Positions 1 to 5,625 are shown, numbered from the stretch's first letter. The stretch is 7,741 bases of DNA from an uncultured Clostridium sp. (GCA_950059165.1 CATLUC010000078.1:1-7741); one strand, 5' to 3'. The notes: a model not told the origin generated them from the sequence alone. A program made the numbers and translations.

Positions 1-141
1 GAAGAAACAATAGAAAATGCAAAAAAACAAATAGAAGAAAAGAAATACGAAGAAAGCTTAAAAACAAGGGGATTTACAAATATAACAAAAATGGTATTTG
101 CATTTAAAGGCAAAGATGTAAAAATGGAAACATATACTTGA
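1..141 (+). CDS. C-terminal tail of an AAA-ATPase-like / PD-(D/E)XK nuclease family protein (partial)
   Basis: The window opens inside a reading frame that gives 46 residues before a TGA at 139-141. The tail contains KKQIEEKKYEESL, then RGFTNITKM, then VFAFKGKDVKME. This pattern (AxxQIxEKKYxxxL, G[YF]xNIxK, xAFKGKxVxxE) is what I recall from the extreme C-terminus of the abundant clostridial proteins that join an AAA-ATPase-like domain to a PD-(D/E)XK nuclease-like domain. Those proteins are usually over 500 residues, so almost all of this one lies outside the window. Their role is not well established; a nuclease or defence-like role has been proposed from the fold. The family call rests on memory of the tail motif only. 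It is unrelated to the ribosomal cluster downstream and is separated from it by a terminator. Confidence 0.6.
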   Translation, partial: EETIENAKKQIEEKKYEESLKTRGFTNITKMVFAFKGKDVKMETYT

Positions 142-211
142 TTATACAGAAACTAAAAGTGTAAATAATGGCTATCCGATATTAAAATGGGAAAAAGAAA
201 ATAATAAATAG
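122..211 (+). pseudogene. Fragment resembling the C-terminus of a GLUG/Ig-like repeat surface protein
   Basis: A second frame, overlapping the end of the preceding gene, is open from 122 to a TAG at 209-211. It contains DYTETKSVNNGYPILKWEKE. The segment NNGYPILKW resembles the conserved C-terminal strand (INNGYPxLxW) found at the ends of GLUG-type or Ig-like repeat surface proteins of Firmicutes. There is no start codon with an SD and the frame is closed upstream at 119-121, so it cannot be expressed by itself as a meaningful protein. I read it as a remnant of a lost gene joined to the nuclease-family tail by deletion or recombination. The similarity is short and the call is tentative. Confidence 0.4.
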
Positions 212-276
212 TAAAGTACGAGCTAAGAGATAGAGAACTGTAAACAAAAACAAACTCGAAACTTTACTAAAAAATC

Positions 277-307
277 AAAAAGATTCGAGTGAACTCGAAT
301 CTTTTTT
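277..307 (+). terminator. Rho-independent terminator upstream of adk
   Basis: A perfect 13-bp stem (AAAAAGATTCGAG at 277-289 with CTCGAATCTTTTT at 294-306) encloses a TGAA loop and runs into six T residues. The A/T-flanked symmetry could let it work in both directions. It insulates the ribosomal cluster from the upstream gene remnants. Confidence 0.9.
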
Positions 308-340
308 GACAAAATAAAAATAAAAGCATTGTTAAAAAGC

Positions 341-369
341 TTGATATTTTAAAGTGTTTGTAGTACAAT
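341..369 (+). promoter_or_regulatory. Sigma-A type promoter of adk
   Basis: TTGATA (341-346), a 17-base spacer and TACAAT (364-369) match the vegetative consensus at 5/6 and 5/6. It lies just after the terminator and about 37 bases before the adk start, so transcription should begin near 376. It gives adk-map a start independent of any upstream r-protein genes. Confidence 0.75.
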
Positions 370-405
370 AGAATATGTTAAAAATAGAGATGGGAGTGAT
401 TTTAT

Positions 406-1071
406 ATGGTAATCATAATGTTAGGAGCACAAGGAACAGGGAAAGGAACAATTGCAGGTTTAATTAGTGAGGCAACAAATTGGCCACAAATATCAACAGG
501 AGACATATTTAGAAAAAACATAAGTGAAAAAACAAAATTAGGAGTAGAAGCCAACAAATATATATCAAAAGGGGACTTAGTACCAGACGAAATAACAGTT
601 CCAATGGTAATTGATAGACTAAACCAACAAGATGCAAAAGATGGAGCTATTTTAGATGGTTTCCCAAGAACAATTGAACAAGCTAAAAAATTAGATGAAA
701 TTTTAGAGCAAGCAGGAAAAAAAGTAGATTTAGTTATAAATTTAACAACACCAAGAGAAGAAATTATCGACAGAATGCTAACTAGAAGAGTATGTAGTAA
801 TCAAGAATGTAAAGCAACATATAATACAAAATTACATCCACCAAAGGTAGAAGGTATTTGTGATAAATGTGGTTCACAATTAAAACAAAGAGAAGATGAC
901 ATGAACCCAGAAGCAATCAATAAAAGACTAGAAATATACGAAAATCAAACAAGCCCATTAGTAGAATATTATAATGAAAAAGGTGTATTAAGAACAGAAA
1001 CTGTAAGTACATCTATAAATAGAATGGGAAAAGATGTAGCAACAGATGTAATAAAAGACATAAAAAAATAG
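406..1071 (+). CDS. adk: Adenylate kinase, zinc-binding LID type
   Basis: Catalyses AMP + ATP to 2 ADP in the cytosol. The 221-residue length fits long-form bacterial adenylate kinases. Visible elements in order: P-loop GAQGTGKGT at residues 7-15; the AMP-site segment STGDIFR near 30-36; DGFPRT at 84-89 with the conserved Arg88; and a zinc-type LID with Cys130, Cys135, Cys152 and Cys155, followed by QREDD at 161-165 and Arg174. The P-loop has Gln where Pro is usual (GAPGAGKGT), and the first Cys pair is spaced by four residues rather than the common two. The ATG at 406 follows a GGGAGTG ribosome site at 392-398 with 7 bases between. In this cluster adk normally follows secY; here it is the first gene after a terminator. 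No frameshift or in-frame CGG is present. Confidence 0.97.
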   Translation: MVIIMLGAQGTGKGTIAGLISEATNWPQISTGDIFRKNISEKTKLGVEANKYISKGDLVPDEITVPMVIDRLNQQDAKDGAILDGFPRTIEQAKKLDEILEQAGKKVDLVINLTTPREEIIDRMLTRRVCSNQECKATYNTKLHPPKVEGICDKCGSQLKQREDDMNPEAINKRLEIYENQTSPLVEYYNEKGVLRTETVSTSINRMGKDVATDVIKDIKK

Positions 1072-1081
1072 TAAGATTTGG

Positions 1082-1110
1082 TAGGATTTGGGGACGGCCC
1101 CAAAATCCTA
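1082..1110. repeat. GC-rich palindrome of the GGGGACGG type between adk and map
   Basis: TTTGGGG (1087-1093), ACGG, CCCCAAA (1098-1104) form a perfect 7-bp stem. It extends outward with TAGGA (1082-1086) and TCCTA (1106-1110), with one unpaired A at 1105. It is conspicuously G+C-rich against its surroundings. No T-tract follows, so it is not a canonical terminator. Its GGGGACGG core resembles the GGGACAGG core of the repeats at 6195-6253 and 6762-6820, and REP-like palindromes I recall from many Firmicute intergenic regions. It could be a repeat insertion or an mRNA processing or stability hairpin. Confidence 0.6.
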
Positions 1111-1203
1111 TGAAAATTGGCGTGAAAGATTAAATCTAAAAAAGATACAAAAATTAATCATGCCTCTCTTTTATTATATAAATAAAAAGGAGACGAATTC
1201 AAA

Positions 1204-1975
1204 GTGGTAACAATCAAGTCAAAAAGAGAAATTGAACTAATGAAAGAAGTATGCAAAGTAGTAGCAAAGGTTTATCAAGAATTAGAACAAAAAATAAAAG
1301 CAGGAATGTCAACATATGAATTAGACCAAATAGCAGAAAAAAAAATGAGGAGTTTAGGGGCAATTCCAGCAGAAAAAGGATATAATATAGGAATAAAAGG
1401 AGTGCCACCATTTCCAGCATCCATATGCGTTTCTATCAATGATGAAGTCATACATGGAATTCCATCAAAAAATAGAATAATACAAGATGGTGATGTAGTA
1501 AGTATTGACACAGTTGCATTAAAAAATGGATATAATGGTGATGCTGCAAGAACATTTATTGTAGGAAAAGCATCAAAAGAAGCAGAAAACCTAGTAGCAG
1601 TTACAAAGCAAGCATTTTTTGAGGGGATAAAATATGCAAAAGCAGGAAATAGGCTTCGGAGATATATGTCATGCTATTGGCGAATATGTGCGTTCACAAG
1701 GATACTCAGTTGTAAAAGAATTTCAAGGTCATGGTATTGGGAAAGAAATGCATGAAGACCCAGGAATTCCAAACTATGGAAAAGCAGGAAGAGGAATTAG
1801 GCTAGAGCCAGGAATGACCTTAGCAATAGAGCCTATGGTAATACAAGGAAAGCCCAATATTTTAGAACTAGATGATGGTTGGACAATTATTACAGAAGAT
1901 GGAAGTTTAGCAGCACATTATGAAAATACAATTTTAATTACAGAAAAAGAGCCAGAAATATTGACAATACTTTAA
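1204..1975 (+). CDS. map: Methionine aminopeptidase type I, split by a +1 frameshift at CGG
   Basis: Removes the initiator methionine from nascent proteins using a two-metal centre. Frame 1 runs from GTG at 1204 (AAGGAGA at 1187-1193) to an out-of-family tail ending at TGA 1753-1755. Family sequence continues in the +1 frame from GGA at 1658 to TAA at 1973-1975. Joining after Leu151 and skipping C1657 gives 256 residues, the normal length. It carries His84 (VIHGIP), Asp102 and Asp113 (SIDTVAL, NGDAARTF), His176 (GHGIG) and the later Glu ligands in AIEPM and HYENT. The unshifted 183-residue product lacks the His and both Glu ligands and should be inactive. The downstream half shows no further damage, which argues against an old pseudogene. 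Possibilities are programmed frameshifting, a recent mutation with a second map elsewhere, or a sequence error. The 3' end overlaps the infA promoter. Confidence 0.9.
1654..1660 (+). other. Candidate +1 frameshift site CTT-CGG-A in map
   Basis: Frame 1 reads AAT AGG CTT CGG AGA (N R L R R); the family pattern (NRLGDI) needs AAT AGG CTT [C] GGA GAT ATA. The shift therefore falls between CTT (1654-1656) and GGA (1658-1660), across the CGG at 1657-1659. CTT followed by a slow codon is the layout of known +1 sites such as bacterial prfB (CUU UGA C) and yeast Ty1 (CUU AGG C). An SD-like AGGAA lies at 1644-1648 and an AGG directly precedes CTT. The location is clear from the protein alignment; the mechanism is inferred. 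Confidence 0.65.
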
Positions 1976-1989
1976 AAATGTTGTATAAT
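1961..1989 (+). promoter_or_regulatory. Perfect-consensus sigma-A promoter for infA and the alpha-operon genes
   Basis: TTGACA (1961-1966), exactly 17 bases, TATAAT (1984-1989): a 12/12 match at optimal spacing. The -35 box lies inside the last codons of map, and the map stop codon (1973-1975) is in the spacer. Transcription should start near 1996. It probably makes infA-rpmJ-rpsM-rpsK-rpsD-rpoA-rplQ expression largely independent of adk-map. Confidence 0.9.
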
Positions 1990-1995
1990 CTAGTA

Positions 1996-2032
1996 GTTAT
2001 TAAACAAAATGGCATTATTTTGCGTAAATAAC
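1996..2032 (+). promoter_or_regulatory. Stem-loop at the predicted 5' end of the infA mRNA
   Basis: GTTATT (1996-2001) pairs with AATAAC (2027-2032), and CAAAAT (2005-2010) with ATTTTG (2017-2022), around a GGCATT loop, separated by a small 3x4 internal loop. The first base sits about 7 bases after the -10 box, so the hairpin would begin almost exactly at the mRNA 5' end. That position fits a stabilising 5' stem or a control element; the role is inferred. Confidence 0.5.
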
Positions 2033-2063
2033 AATAAAAAAGCTCTTTAAGGAGGGAAACAAA

Positions 2064-2282
2064 TTGGCAAAAGAAGATGTTATAGAAGTAGAGGGTACGG
2101 TAGTAGAATCCTTACCAAATACTAATTTCAAAGTAGAACTTGAAAATGGACATCAAATATTAGCTCACATATCTGGAAAGTTAAGAATGAACTACATCAA
2201 AATTTTACCAGGGGACAAGGTAAAAATAGAACTATCACCATATGACTTAACTAGAGGAAGAATAACTTGGAGAGCAAAATAA
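2064..2282 (+). CDS. infA: Translation initiation factor IF-1
   Basis: A small cytosolic factor that binds the 30S A site and assists IF-2 and IF-3 in initiation. The 72-residue product is full length. It begins MAKEDVIEVEGTVVESLPNT, then shows the OB-fold strands FKVELENGH and ILAHISGKLRMNYIKILPGD, and ends SPYDLTRGRITWRAK, all hallmarks of bacterial IF-1. It starts with TTG at 2064, set by a strong AAGGAGG at 2049-2055 with 8 bases between. It is the first gene after the consensus promoter at 1961-1989. The KOW-domain L14e-like gene often found between map and infA in clostridia is missing here. The leader hairpin at 1996-2032 may influence its expression. Confidence 0.97.
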   Translation: MAKEDVIEVEGTVVESLPNTNFKVELENGHQILAHISGKLRMNYIKILPGDKVKIELSPYDLTRGRITWRAK

Positions 2283-2418
2283 AAAGTTAAAAATTAACCC
2301 AAAATAAATACAAAAACTAGAGGACTAAAAATAACTTAAAGGGGAAAGCATTTCTTAACCCAAATAACCTTACAAAAAGAAAAATGTCCACTGGAATTAG
2401 AAAGAGAGGTGCAAAAAA

Positions 2419-2532
2419 ATGAAAGTTAGACCATCAGTAAAACCAATATGTGAAAAATGCAAAGTTATCAAAAGAAAGGGGCAAATTAGAGTAATTTGTG
2501 AAAACCCTAAACACAAACAAAGACAAGGTTAG
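2419..2532 (+). CDS. rpmJ: Ribosomal protein L36 (bL36), zinc-binding form
   Basis: A 37-residue protein of the 50S subunit, at the usual length and in its usual place between infA and rpsM. It begins MKVRPSVKPICEKCK and ends NPKHKQRQG. Cys11, Cys14, Cys27 and His32 form the zinc ribbon of the C+ paralogue, so a zinc-free alternative L36, if present, would be encoded elsewhere. The ATG at 2419 is set by AGAGGTG at 2405-2411 with a 7-base spacing, and the leader GAGGTGCAAAAAA closely resembles that of rpsM. The 136 bases between infA and rpmJ hold no gene or clear promoter. Confidence 0.97.
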   Translation: MKVRPSVKPICEKCKVIKRKGQIRVICENPKHKQRQG

Positions 2533-2763
2533 ACCTTAAAAATGTTAATAACACAAATTAGGTAGCGGCTGTTAATTCTATTTTTTGGAATTACATATCA
2601 AATTTGTGTTTATATATATGTCTTAAAATTCTTTAAAAGGGCTGGGGTAAACAACAGCATCATTTCACTTTTAAAGCATTTAGGACAAAAACAAAAGAGG
2701 CATATTTTATATGTCTAGTTATGTTTTAAACAAAAATAATAAAATTTGGAGGTGCAAAAAAAT
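2533..2763 (+). promoter_or_regulatory. Structured rpmJ-rpsM intergenic region (possible r-protein leader)
   Basis: No gene is visible in these 231 bases. Hairpin A: AACACAAATT (2550-2559) pairs perfectly with AATTTGTGTT (2601-2610) and encloses a smaller hairpin TAATTC (2573-2578) with GAATTA (2588-2593). Hairpin B: CTTTAAAAG (2631-2639) pairs perfectly with CTTTTAAAG (2668-2676) and encloses GCTG (2641-2644) with CAGC (2655-2658). A third small palindrome is CATAT-TTT-ATATG at 2701-2713. In E. coli the alpha operon is repressed by S4 at a structure just before rpsM, so an autoregulatory leader is plausible by position. No known family is recognised. Confidence 0.45.
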
Positions 2764-3132
2764 ATGGCTCGTATCGCAGGAGTGGATTTACCAAAGGAAA
2801 AAAGAGTAGAAATAGGACTTACTTATATTTATGGTATAGGTGTATCAAGTTCTAGAAAAATTCTAGAAAAAGCTGGAATTGACCCAGATACTAGAATAAA
2901 AGACTTAACAGATGACCAAGTAAATAGTATTAGAAAAGTTATTGACGAATCTTACACTGTTGAAGGTGATTTAAGAAGAGAAGTTGCTCTTAACATCAAA
3001 AGACTAACTGAAATAGGATGTTACAGAGGTTTAAGACATAGAAGAGGACTTCCAGTTAGAGGACAAAGAACTAAAACAAATGCTAGAACTAGAAAGGGTC
3101 CTAGGAAGCTTGTTAGTAAGTCTAAAAAATAA
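2764..3132 (+). CDS. rpsM: Ribosomal protein S13 (uS13)
   Basis: A 30S head protein that contacts P-site tRNA and makes intersubunit bridges to the 50S. The 122-residue product starts MARIAGVDLPKEKRVEIGLT, includes the H2TH region YIYGIGVSSSRKIL, and ends with the basic tail (RGLRHRRGLPVRGQRTKTNA, then RKGPRKLVSKSKK) that reaches the tRNA site. The ATG at 2764 is preferred because GGAGGTG (2748-2754) lies 9 bases upstream; an in-frame TTG at 2746 overlaps that SD and would add six unrelated residues. It follows a 231-base structured leader. Confidence 0.97.
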   Translation: MARIAGVDLPKEKRVEIGLTYIYGIGVSSSRKILEKAGIDPDTRIKDLTDDQVNSIRKVIDESYTVEGDLRREVALNIKRLTEIGCYRGLRHRRGLPVRGQRTKTNARTRKGPRKLVSKSKK

Positions 3133-3135
3133 TTA

Positions 3136-3260
3136 AAAATTAATGAAAATCAGCATCTTGCACATTTTCATAATTTATAAAAAAACTCGATGTACCAACG
3201 TACGACTTCGTCTTTTTATAAATTACAAAAATGCACAATATACTAATTTTGATTAATTTT
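3136..3260 (-). repeat. Long imperfect inverted repeat between rpsM and rpsK (48-base arms, 29-base loop)
   Basis: The left arm 3136-3183 and right arm 3213-3260 are complementary at 40 of 48 positions, with the inner 13 bp (TAATTTATAAAAA) perfect. Six of the eight mismatches are C opposite A on the + strand and therefore become G-U wobble pairs if the minus strand is transcribed, leaving only two true mismatches. The loop (3184-3212) is less AT-rich than the arms and contains two short self-complementary pieces, GTAC-CAAC-GTAC and GAC-TTC-GTC. It could be a MITE-like insertion, an mRNA processing hairpin or a minus-strand structured RNA. No ORF or transposase is present. Confidence 0.6.
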
Positions 3261-3327
3261 AAGTTTAAATCGATTAAAAGTTTAAGGAAATAAAAAGAAT
3301 TCTTGAATAGAGGAGGAAAAAAGCAAA

Positions 3328-3723
3328 ATGGCTAAAAATGTAACAACAAAAAAAGTAGCTAGAAGAAATAGAAAAAACATTGAAAAAGGTCAAGCTCATA
3401 TTCATTCTAGTTTTAATAATACAATAGTTACAATTACAGATACACAAGGAAATGCAATTTCATGGGGAAGTGCTGGAGAACTAGGTTTTAAAGGCTCTAG
3501 AAAAAGTACACCATATGCAGCAGGTCAAGTTGCAGAAACAGCTGCAAAAGCTGCTATGGAACATGGACTAAAATCTGTAGAAGTATTTGTAAAAGGACCA
3601 GGTTCAGGTAGAGAAGCTGCAATTCGTGCACTTCAAACAGCTGGACTTGAGTTAAGTAGCATAAAAGACGTAACACCAATACCACATAATGGTTGTAGAC
3701 CACCAAAAAGACGTAGAGTATAA
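3328..3723 (+). CDS. rpsK: Ribosomal protein S11 (uS11)
   Basis: A 30S platform protein near the E site that helps form the mRNA exit region with S7 and S18. The 131-residue product is the usual length. It has a basic N-terminus (TTKKVARRNRKNIEKGQAHI), then HIHSSFNNTIVTITDTQGNA, SWGSAGELGFKGSRKSTPYA, VKGPGSGREAAIRAL and the universal C-terminus TPIPHNGCRPPKRRRV, including the Asn-Gly pair known for isoaspartate formation in S11. The ATG at 3328 is set by AGGAGG at 3311-3316 with an 11-base spacing. It is separated from rpsM by the long inverted repeat at 3136-3260. Confidence 0.98.
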   Translation: MAKNVTTKKVARRNRKNIEKGQAHIHSSFNNTIVTITDTQGNAISWGSAGELGFKGSRKSTPYAAGQVAETAAKAAMEHGLKSVEVFVKGPGSGREAAIRALQTAGLELSSIKDVTPIPHNGCRPPKRRRV

Positions 3724-3743
3724 AGAAAACAATTTTATAGGGA

Positions 3744-3785
3744 TAAGTTTTTATTTATAAAAGCAAGAAATAATAAAAACCCTTA
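3744..3785 (+). promoter_or_regulatory. Stem-loop in the rpsD leader
   Basis: TAAG-TTTTTATT (3744-3755) pairs with AATAAAAA (3772-3779) plus CTTA (3782-3785), with a CC bulge, about 15 bases before the rpsD SD. In Bacillus S4 represses its own gene through leader RNA, so position suggests a control element. The stem is AT-rich and the inference is weak. Confidence 0.3.
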
Positions 3786-3814
3786 AGTCATAAGTAGAGA
3801 AAGGAGTAAAAATA

Positions 3815-4441
3815 ATGGCAAGATATAAAGACGAACAATGTCGTAGATGCCGTAGAGAAGGACAAAAATTGTTCTTAAAAGGTGAAAGATGTTATTCAGA
3901 TAAATGTAGTATATCAAGAAGAAACTATGCACCAGGAGACCATGGACAAAAAAGAGCAAAACTTTCTGAATACGGAACACAGTTAAGAGAAAAACAAAAA
4001 ACAAAAGCATATTATGGAGTTGGAGAAAAACAATTTAGAAAATACTTCCAAATGGCTTCTAACAAAAAAGGTGTAACAGGTGAAAACTTATTACAAATAT
4101 TAGAAAGCAGATTAGATAACGTAGTTTATAGATTAGGATTTGGAACATCTAGAGCACAAGCAAGACAATTTGTAAACCATGCACAATTTGAAGTAAATGG
4201 TAAAAAAGTTGATATTCCATCTTATTTAGTAAAACCAGGAGATGTTATCACAGTAAGAGAAAGCAAAAAAGACAATGCTACTATCAAAATAAATGTAGAA
4301 GAATCAAGCAAAAGACCAATTCCAGCATGGTTAGAAAAGGATAGCGAAAAATTAAGTGGTAAAGTTATTCGCTTAGCGATAAGAGAAGATATTGATATTC
4401 CAATCGAAGAACATTTAATAGTAGAGCTTTACTCAAAATAA
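3815..4441 (+). CDS. rpsD: Ribosomal protein S4 (uS4), zinc-binding form
   Basis: A primary 16S rRNA binder that nucleates 30S body assembly and lines the mRNA entry channel; in many bacteria it is also a translational repressor. The product is 208 residues, full length. The N-terminal zinc ribbon has Cys9, Cys12, Cys26 and Cys31 (C+ form). The central region contains SEYGTQLREKQKTKAYYGV, and the S4 RNA-binding domain spans about 98-160 (SRLDNVVYRLGFGTSRAQAR, then FEVNGKKVDIPSYLVKPGD). It ends with RPIPAWLE and IPIEEHLIVELYSK. The ATG at 3815 is set by AAAGGAG at 3800-3806 with 8 bases between. CGT is used for Arg at several codons and CGC once, but CGG not at all. Confidence 0.98.
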   Translation: MARYKDEQCRRCRREGQKLFLKGERCYSDKCSISRRNYAPGDHGQKRAKLSEYGTQLREKQKTKAYYGVGEKQFRKYFQMASNKKGVTGENLLQILESRLDNVVYRLGFGTSRAQARQFVNHAQFEVNGKKVDIPSYLVKPGDVITVRESKKDNATIKINVEESSKRPIPAWLEKDSEKLSGKVIRLAIREDIDIPIEEHLIVELYSK

Positions 4442-4518
4442 TAACGGTAAAAAGTAAGTATAAAGGTTTCATCAAAACTTTAAAATTTTACTTAGAAAAC
4501 CTAAAAGTTTTTAGAAAA

Positions 4519-4548
4519 TTAGGGAGATATTCCTAAAATTTAGGAGGT
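4519..4548 (+). promoter_or_regulatory. Two mutually exclusive hairpins over the rpoA ribosome-binding site
   Basis: TCCTAA (4531-4536) can pair upstream with TTAGGGA (4519-4525, GATA loop, one G-U) or downstream with TTAGGA (4540-4545), part of a 15-base palindrome TCCTAAA-A-TTTAGGA that covers most of the rpoA SD (AGGAGG, 4542-4547). One fold frees the SD and the other hides it. The stems are short and the downstream loop tight, so this is a proposal only. Confidence 0.35.
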
Positions 4549-4552
4549 AAAA

Positions 4553-5500
4553 ATGATAGAATTTGAAAAGCCAAATATTGAATGTCTAGAAGTTGATGAT
4601 ACAAATAATTATGCAAAATTTGTATGCGAACCATTAGAAAGAGGTTATGGAGTAACAATAGGAAATTCTCTTAGAAGAATTTTACTTTCGTCACTTCCAG
4701 GTTGTGCCATAACAAGTGTAAAAATAGATGGGGTATTACATGAATTTTCTACCATTCCAAACATAGTAGAGGATGTACCAGAAATAATTGTAAACTTAAA
4801 AAATGTTAGATTAAGATTCGATGATAACGAAGAAAAAGCTTTGAGAATCGAGGTAAAAGGTGAAGGAGAAGTTACAGCAGCAGACATTATCACAGATGGA
4901 ACTGTTGAAGTCCTAAATCCAGAATTACATATTGCAACCATTTCAGAAGGTGGAAGCCTAAAAATGGAAATGACAGCAGATAAAGGAAGAGGATATAATT
5001 CAGCTGATAAAAACAAAAAAGCAAATCAAGATATATCTGTACTTCCAATAGACTCTATCTATACACCTGTAAAAAAAGTTAATTATCAAGTAGAAAATAC
5101 TAGAGTTGGACAAATGGTAGATTATGATAAATTAGTTATTGAAGTATGGACAGATGGAAGCTTAAAAGCACATGAAGCTTTAAGTTTAGCAGCTAAAGTA
5201 ATGACAGGACATTTAGAATTATTTATTGACTTATCAGAGGCAACTAAAAACACACAAGTTATGATAGAAAAAGAAGAATCTAAAAAAGAAAAAGTACTAG
5301 AAATGTCAATTGAAGAATTAGAATTATCAGTTAGATCATTCAATTGCTTAAAAAGAGCAGGAATAGCATCAGTAGAGGATTTAACTACTAAATCTGAAAC
5401 AGACATGATGAAAGTAAGAAACTTAGGTAAGAAATCATTTGACGAAGTAACAGCAAAATTACATTCTTTAGGTTTAGATTTTGCAAAAGAAGATGATTAG
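4553..5500 (+). CDS. rpoA: DNA-directed RNA polymerase alpha subunit
   Basis: Forms the dimer on which beta and beta' assemble; its C-terminal domain touches UP elements and activators. It is 315 residues, the standard length. N-terminal domain: MIEFEKPNIECLEVD, then the dimerisation and assembly motif GYGVTIGNSLRRILLSSLPG at 31-50, VLHEFSTIPNIVEDV, and KVNYQVENTRVGQMVDYDKL. A charged linker lies around 235-250 (MIEKEESKKEKV). The C-terminal domain at about 252-311 has VRSFNCLKRAGI with Arg261, Asn264 and Cys265, and NLGKKS with Gly292, Lys294 and Ser295, matching the E. coli DNA-binding residues R265, N268, C269, G296, K298 and S299. The ATG at 4553 follows AGGAGG at 4542-4547 at a short 5-base spacing. 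Confidence 0.98.
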   Translation: MIEFEKPNIECLEVDDTNNYAKFVCEPLERGYGVTIGNSLRRILLSSLPGCAITSVKIDGVLHEFSTIPNIVEDVPEIIVNLKNVRLRFDDNEEKALRIEVKGEGEVTAADIITDGTVEVLNPELHIATISEGGSLKMEMTADKGRGYNSADKNKKANQDISVLPIDSIYTPVKKVNYQVENTRVGQMVDYDKLVIEVWTDGSLKAHEALSLAAKVMTGHLELFIDLSEATKNTQVMIEKEESKKEKVLEMSIEELELSVRSFNCLKRAGIASVEDLTTKSETDMMKVRNLGKKSFDEVTAKLHSLGLDFAKEDD

Positions 5501-5529
5501 AGTATTGAATTATTTAAGGGTAATCACAA

Positions 5530-5592
5530 ATTTACTTTAGGTAGAGGACATATATTGTAAGTAAATAAATACCTAGAGGAAAAGATGTGTCC
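5530..5592 (+). promoter_or_regulatory. Overlapping stem-loops in the rplQ leader
   Basis: ATTTACTT (5530-5537) pairs perfectly with AAGTAAAT (5559-5566). TAGGTA (5538-5543) pairs perfectly with TACCTA (5570-5575). GGACA (5546-5550) can also meet TGTCC (5588-5592). These pairings interlock like a pseudoknot or alternative folds, upstream of the rplQ SD. Function is unknown. Confidence 0.3.
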
Positions 5593-5625
5593 CCTGACTA
5601 TTTAGAAAAAAGGAAGGTGAAAAAA

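Noticed and set aside
1082..1110. Hairpin as a terminator between adk and map
   Set aside because: No T-tract follows the stem, so I list it as a palindromic repeat.
1657..1657. Extra C in map as a homopolymer sequencing error
   Set aside because: The site is not a homopolymer and an identical C-before-GGA event occurs at 7239; an error is not excluded but is not the simplest reading of both.
1634..1975. Separate short gene starting at the internal ATG 1634
   Set aside because: It has no SD for an independent start, and its first residues are out of frame with the family; from 1658 on it is simply the C-terminal half of map.
2746..2763. TTG start at 2746 for rpsM
   Set aside because: The TTG lies within the ribosome-binding site GGAGGTG; S13 begins MARIAGV, matching ATG 2764.
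4645..5016. Minus-strand ORF inside rpoA
   Set aside because: Antisense shadow of a strongly conserved gene, with no homology pattern or ribosome site.
5587..5625. GTG start at 5587 for rplQ
   Set aside because: It would add 13 residues foreign to L17; GGAAGGTG sits at the correct distance from TTG 5626, where the family sequence begins.
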